Source: JAPOXR01 sp965116115
GTDB taxonomy: Bacteria; Pseudomonadota; Alphaproteobacteria; Rhodobacterales; Rhodobacteraceae
Assembly: GCA_965116115.1 (NCBI GenBank)
Contig: OZ220486.1
Coordinates: 2,976,001 to 3,040,000 of the forward strand
Length of the DNA stretch: 64,000 bases
Reading direction: 5' to 3'
Both the position numbers and the translations under genes were made by a program. The number at the start of each line of letters is the position of its first letter. Position 1 is the first letter of the stretch. Shown one piece after another: positions 62,681 through 64,000 of the stretch. The notes beneath the pieces are model-generated. The model had not been told where the DNA came from and searched no databases. It saw only the letters and a list, made by a program, of their open reading frames with translations.

Positions 62681-63152
62681 TCCCGACCTCTTTCAGTCCC
62701 GCTGGAGTGACAAAAAAGGTCTTGTCCTTGCGGCGCTCACAAAAACCTTTGTTGATGTTTGAATTAAGGCAGTCGGACGCATTGCCGACCCCATTTTGCT
62801 TAGCCGCTTGAAGCTCCTGAACAACAATACTGCTCGTGAGGCTGTGCGACTGATGCACTTGAAGCCATGCTGCCGCGGCGAGAAACCGTCTGACTTGGGT
62901 CGTATCAACTTGCTGTCTGATAAATTCCGGCAGACTTATGCGCATTTCTTTTTCGGCGGCATCCGGATCCGTATTGTGGCGCGATGATTCGCGGATTGCG
63001 CAAACACGATCCCCGATGTCTGTTACCAATTTCGGAAGGATCCTCGCCATGAAATCCTCGGATCCCTCAAACGTCATGTCAACTTTTCCGACTTTCATGC
63101 GCAAATAAGATCGCATTGTGCGACCGTCATCATCGCCATCATCATGAGTCAT
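62664..63152 (-). CDS. Unrecognised 162-residue protein upstream of nadE
   Basis: I do not recognise the family. The acidic start (MTHDDGDDDG) is followed by RMKVGKVDMTFEGSEDFMAR and ILPKLVTDIGDRVCA. The C-terminal 80 residues look like a winged-helix fold: FLAAAAWLQVHQSHSLTSSI, VVQELQAAKQNGVGNASDCL, and a basic hairpin GFCERRKDKTFFVTPAGLKE. This suggests nucleic-acid binding. It overlaps nadE by 17 bases and may be cotranscribed with it. The start could be the ATG 36 bases inside (MRSYLRMKVG). Confidence 0.55.
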   Translation of the reverse strand: MTHDDGDDDGRTMRSYLRMKVGKVDMTFEGSEDFMARILPKLVTDIGDRVCAIRESSRHNTDPDAAEKEMRISLPEFIRQQVDTTQVRRFLAAAAWLQVHQSHSLTSSIVVQELQAAKQNGVGNASDCLNSNINKGFCERRKDKTFFVTPAGLKEVGIDGNV

Positions 63153-63653
63153 GGGGTGCCGTCGCTAACCTGGGCCGGATATCCGGCTGCTGCCATACTG
63201 CATTCCGGAAAGTTTACAGGCCGGATCCTGCCGCAGTCAACCTCCGCGTCCGCCGACGTGAAAACGGCAGTTTCTGAGCAGGCGGACATTTAATATCTTT
63301 CGCCTGCTGGATGCATCGCCTGCTGCCTCGGAAGACATCCTGGAACGCAGAAAGGCCGTGCTGCCGAAACACTGCCTGCATTCAGCACCGCACCGTCCGG
63401 AAAGCGCACTGTTCATTATTATTCCGGTCAGCATGCAACTGACCGGCGCGGCGGCGAAACAGCAGACTGTGGGCAATGGGCAGCGTACGCTTGGTCAATT
63501 GCCGAAGTCAGCCGCAATTGATGACGAAAATCCGTGGGACGGTTTGACTCGGCAGCAGCTTGATCTTGGACGCAGCCCCGGCCGGATGCTTCAAAACGGC
63601 AGAGTAAATGACTAATAGCTGCGATGATCACTCAAATGGAGAAGCAGTCCGGC
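63153..63653. other. Divergent intergenic region before the MORN gene
   Basis: About 500 bases without a supported gene. Promoters of both flanking genes should lie here; none is clear enough to call. Confidence 0.45.
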
Positions 63654-64000
63654 ATGACCCGTCTGTTGCTCGCCATCCGCCGAACTGCCGCTGCGCTTCC
63701 GGCAATTGCCGCTGCCTTTGCGGCAGGCGTTGGAGACGCGTCTCCGCCGCTGCCATACTATGAGGGTAATTTTGAGGACGGACGGGTTCACGGGCAAGGA
63801 GTGATGCAGCTACCGGGAGGCTACTCCTATGCGGGCGAGTGGCGGGACGGAGCTCAGACCGGAACAGGCACTGCGCAATTTCCCGATGGGTCAGTCTATA
63901 CAGGTGAATTCGTGAACGGTGCGGCGCACGGATCCGGGAAAATAACCTTCGCGGACGGCCAGATCTACGAAGGAGGATGGAAATTCAACAAATTCAACGG
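63654..64000 (+). CDS. MORN-repeat exported protein, 5' part
   Basis: The frame starts MTRLLLAIRRTAAALPAIAA, a signal peptide ending near VGDA, and continues with MORN repeats of about 23 residues: YYEGNFEDGRVHGQGVMQLP, YAGEWRDGAQTGTGTAQFPD, YTGEFVNGAAHGSGKITFAD and the start of a fourth, YEGGWKFNKFNG. The gene runs past the window edge. In-frame ATGs also occur at 63624 and 63636; I chose 63654 because a typical signal peptide begins there and GGAG lies 12 bases upstream. MORN proteins are often linked to membranes or cell shape; no function is assigned. Confidence 0.8.
   Translation, partial: MTRLLLAIRRTAAALPAIAAAFAAGVGDASPPLPYYEGNFEDGRVHGQGVMQLPGGYSYAGEWRDGAQTGTGTAQFPDGSVYTGEFVNGAAHGSGKITFADGQIYEGGWKFNKFN

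Overview
The window is chromosomal DNA of a GC-rich alphaproteobacterium. The evidence is gene order and family content rather than a 16S gene: rluD next to rpoH with a DUF6476 membrane protein divergent from it, dnaG followed by rpoD, the nrdR-ribD-ribE-ribBX-ribH-nusB run, a GltX2-type glutamyl-tRNA synthetase, and a single-polypeptide GcvP. The density of insertion sequences, most of them dead, and the long gene-free stretches full of decayed sequence suggest a genome in flux. This could be a host-associated or recently bottlenecked lineage, but that is inference.

Layout. 1-6.3 kb: information-processing core (rpoH partial, rluD, DUF6476, dnaG, rpoD). 6.3-21.4 kb: accessory region. It holds two IS30-family copies (one inserted in an IS5-family transposase gene, one in a short MITE-like repeat), an IS256-family element with intact ends and target duplication but a broken transposase, ISAs1 and IS1634 pseudogenes, an AT-rich three-gene islet (RelE/Gp49-like protein, XRE protein, unknown protein), an AAA ATPase, a tail-anchored coiled-coil protein and a MetE-like enzyme. 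21.4-31 kb: nrdR, riboflavin genes, nusB, an MFS transporter, metG and a PIF1-WYL helicase. 32-35 kb: an autotransporter adhesin whose start codon with the good ribosome site is separated from the rest of the reading frame by a ten-G tract. 35.4-43 kb: a ten-gene thiamine operon behind a visible promoter and TPP riboswitch. 43.8-51.7 kb: Entner-Doudoroff genes edd-eda, then glk, then a TPP enzyme with an enolase-superfamily partner. 51.8-52.9 kb: an Rpn-type nuclease gene. 53.5-59.4 kb, minus strand: tRNA-Ala(CGC), gcvP, gcvH, gcvT, gltX. 60.4-64 kb: a small zincin, nadE with a small upstream gene, and the start of a MORN-repeat protein.

How the genes work together. The thiamine operon makes the thiazole (ThiO, ThiS, ThiG, ThiF), phosphorylates HMP (ThiD), couples the halves (ThiE) and imports and degrades a pyrimidine precursor (ThiXYZ, TenA). 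No thiC is present, so the pyrimidine half probably comes from salvage. The TPP product is the cofactor of the acetolactate-synthase-like enzyme at 48.8 kb. Edd, Eda and Glk make an Entner-Doudoroff route from glucose. GcvT, GcvH and GcvP form three of the four glycine cleavage proteins.

Most notable observations: (1) a probable poly-G phase-variable autotransporter; (2) internal evidence that poly-G tracts slip in this genome, since the two IS30 copies differ at such a tract (9 versus 11 G); (3) an AT-rich, IS-bordered three-gene islet with a toxin-antitoxin-like pair and an unrecognised third protein; (4) two nested insertions that fix the IS30 target duplication at 3 bp; (5) a new short repeat family with copies 44 kb apart. 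All calls come from reading the sequence; no database search was run.
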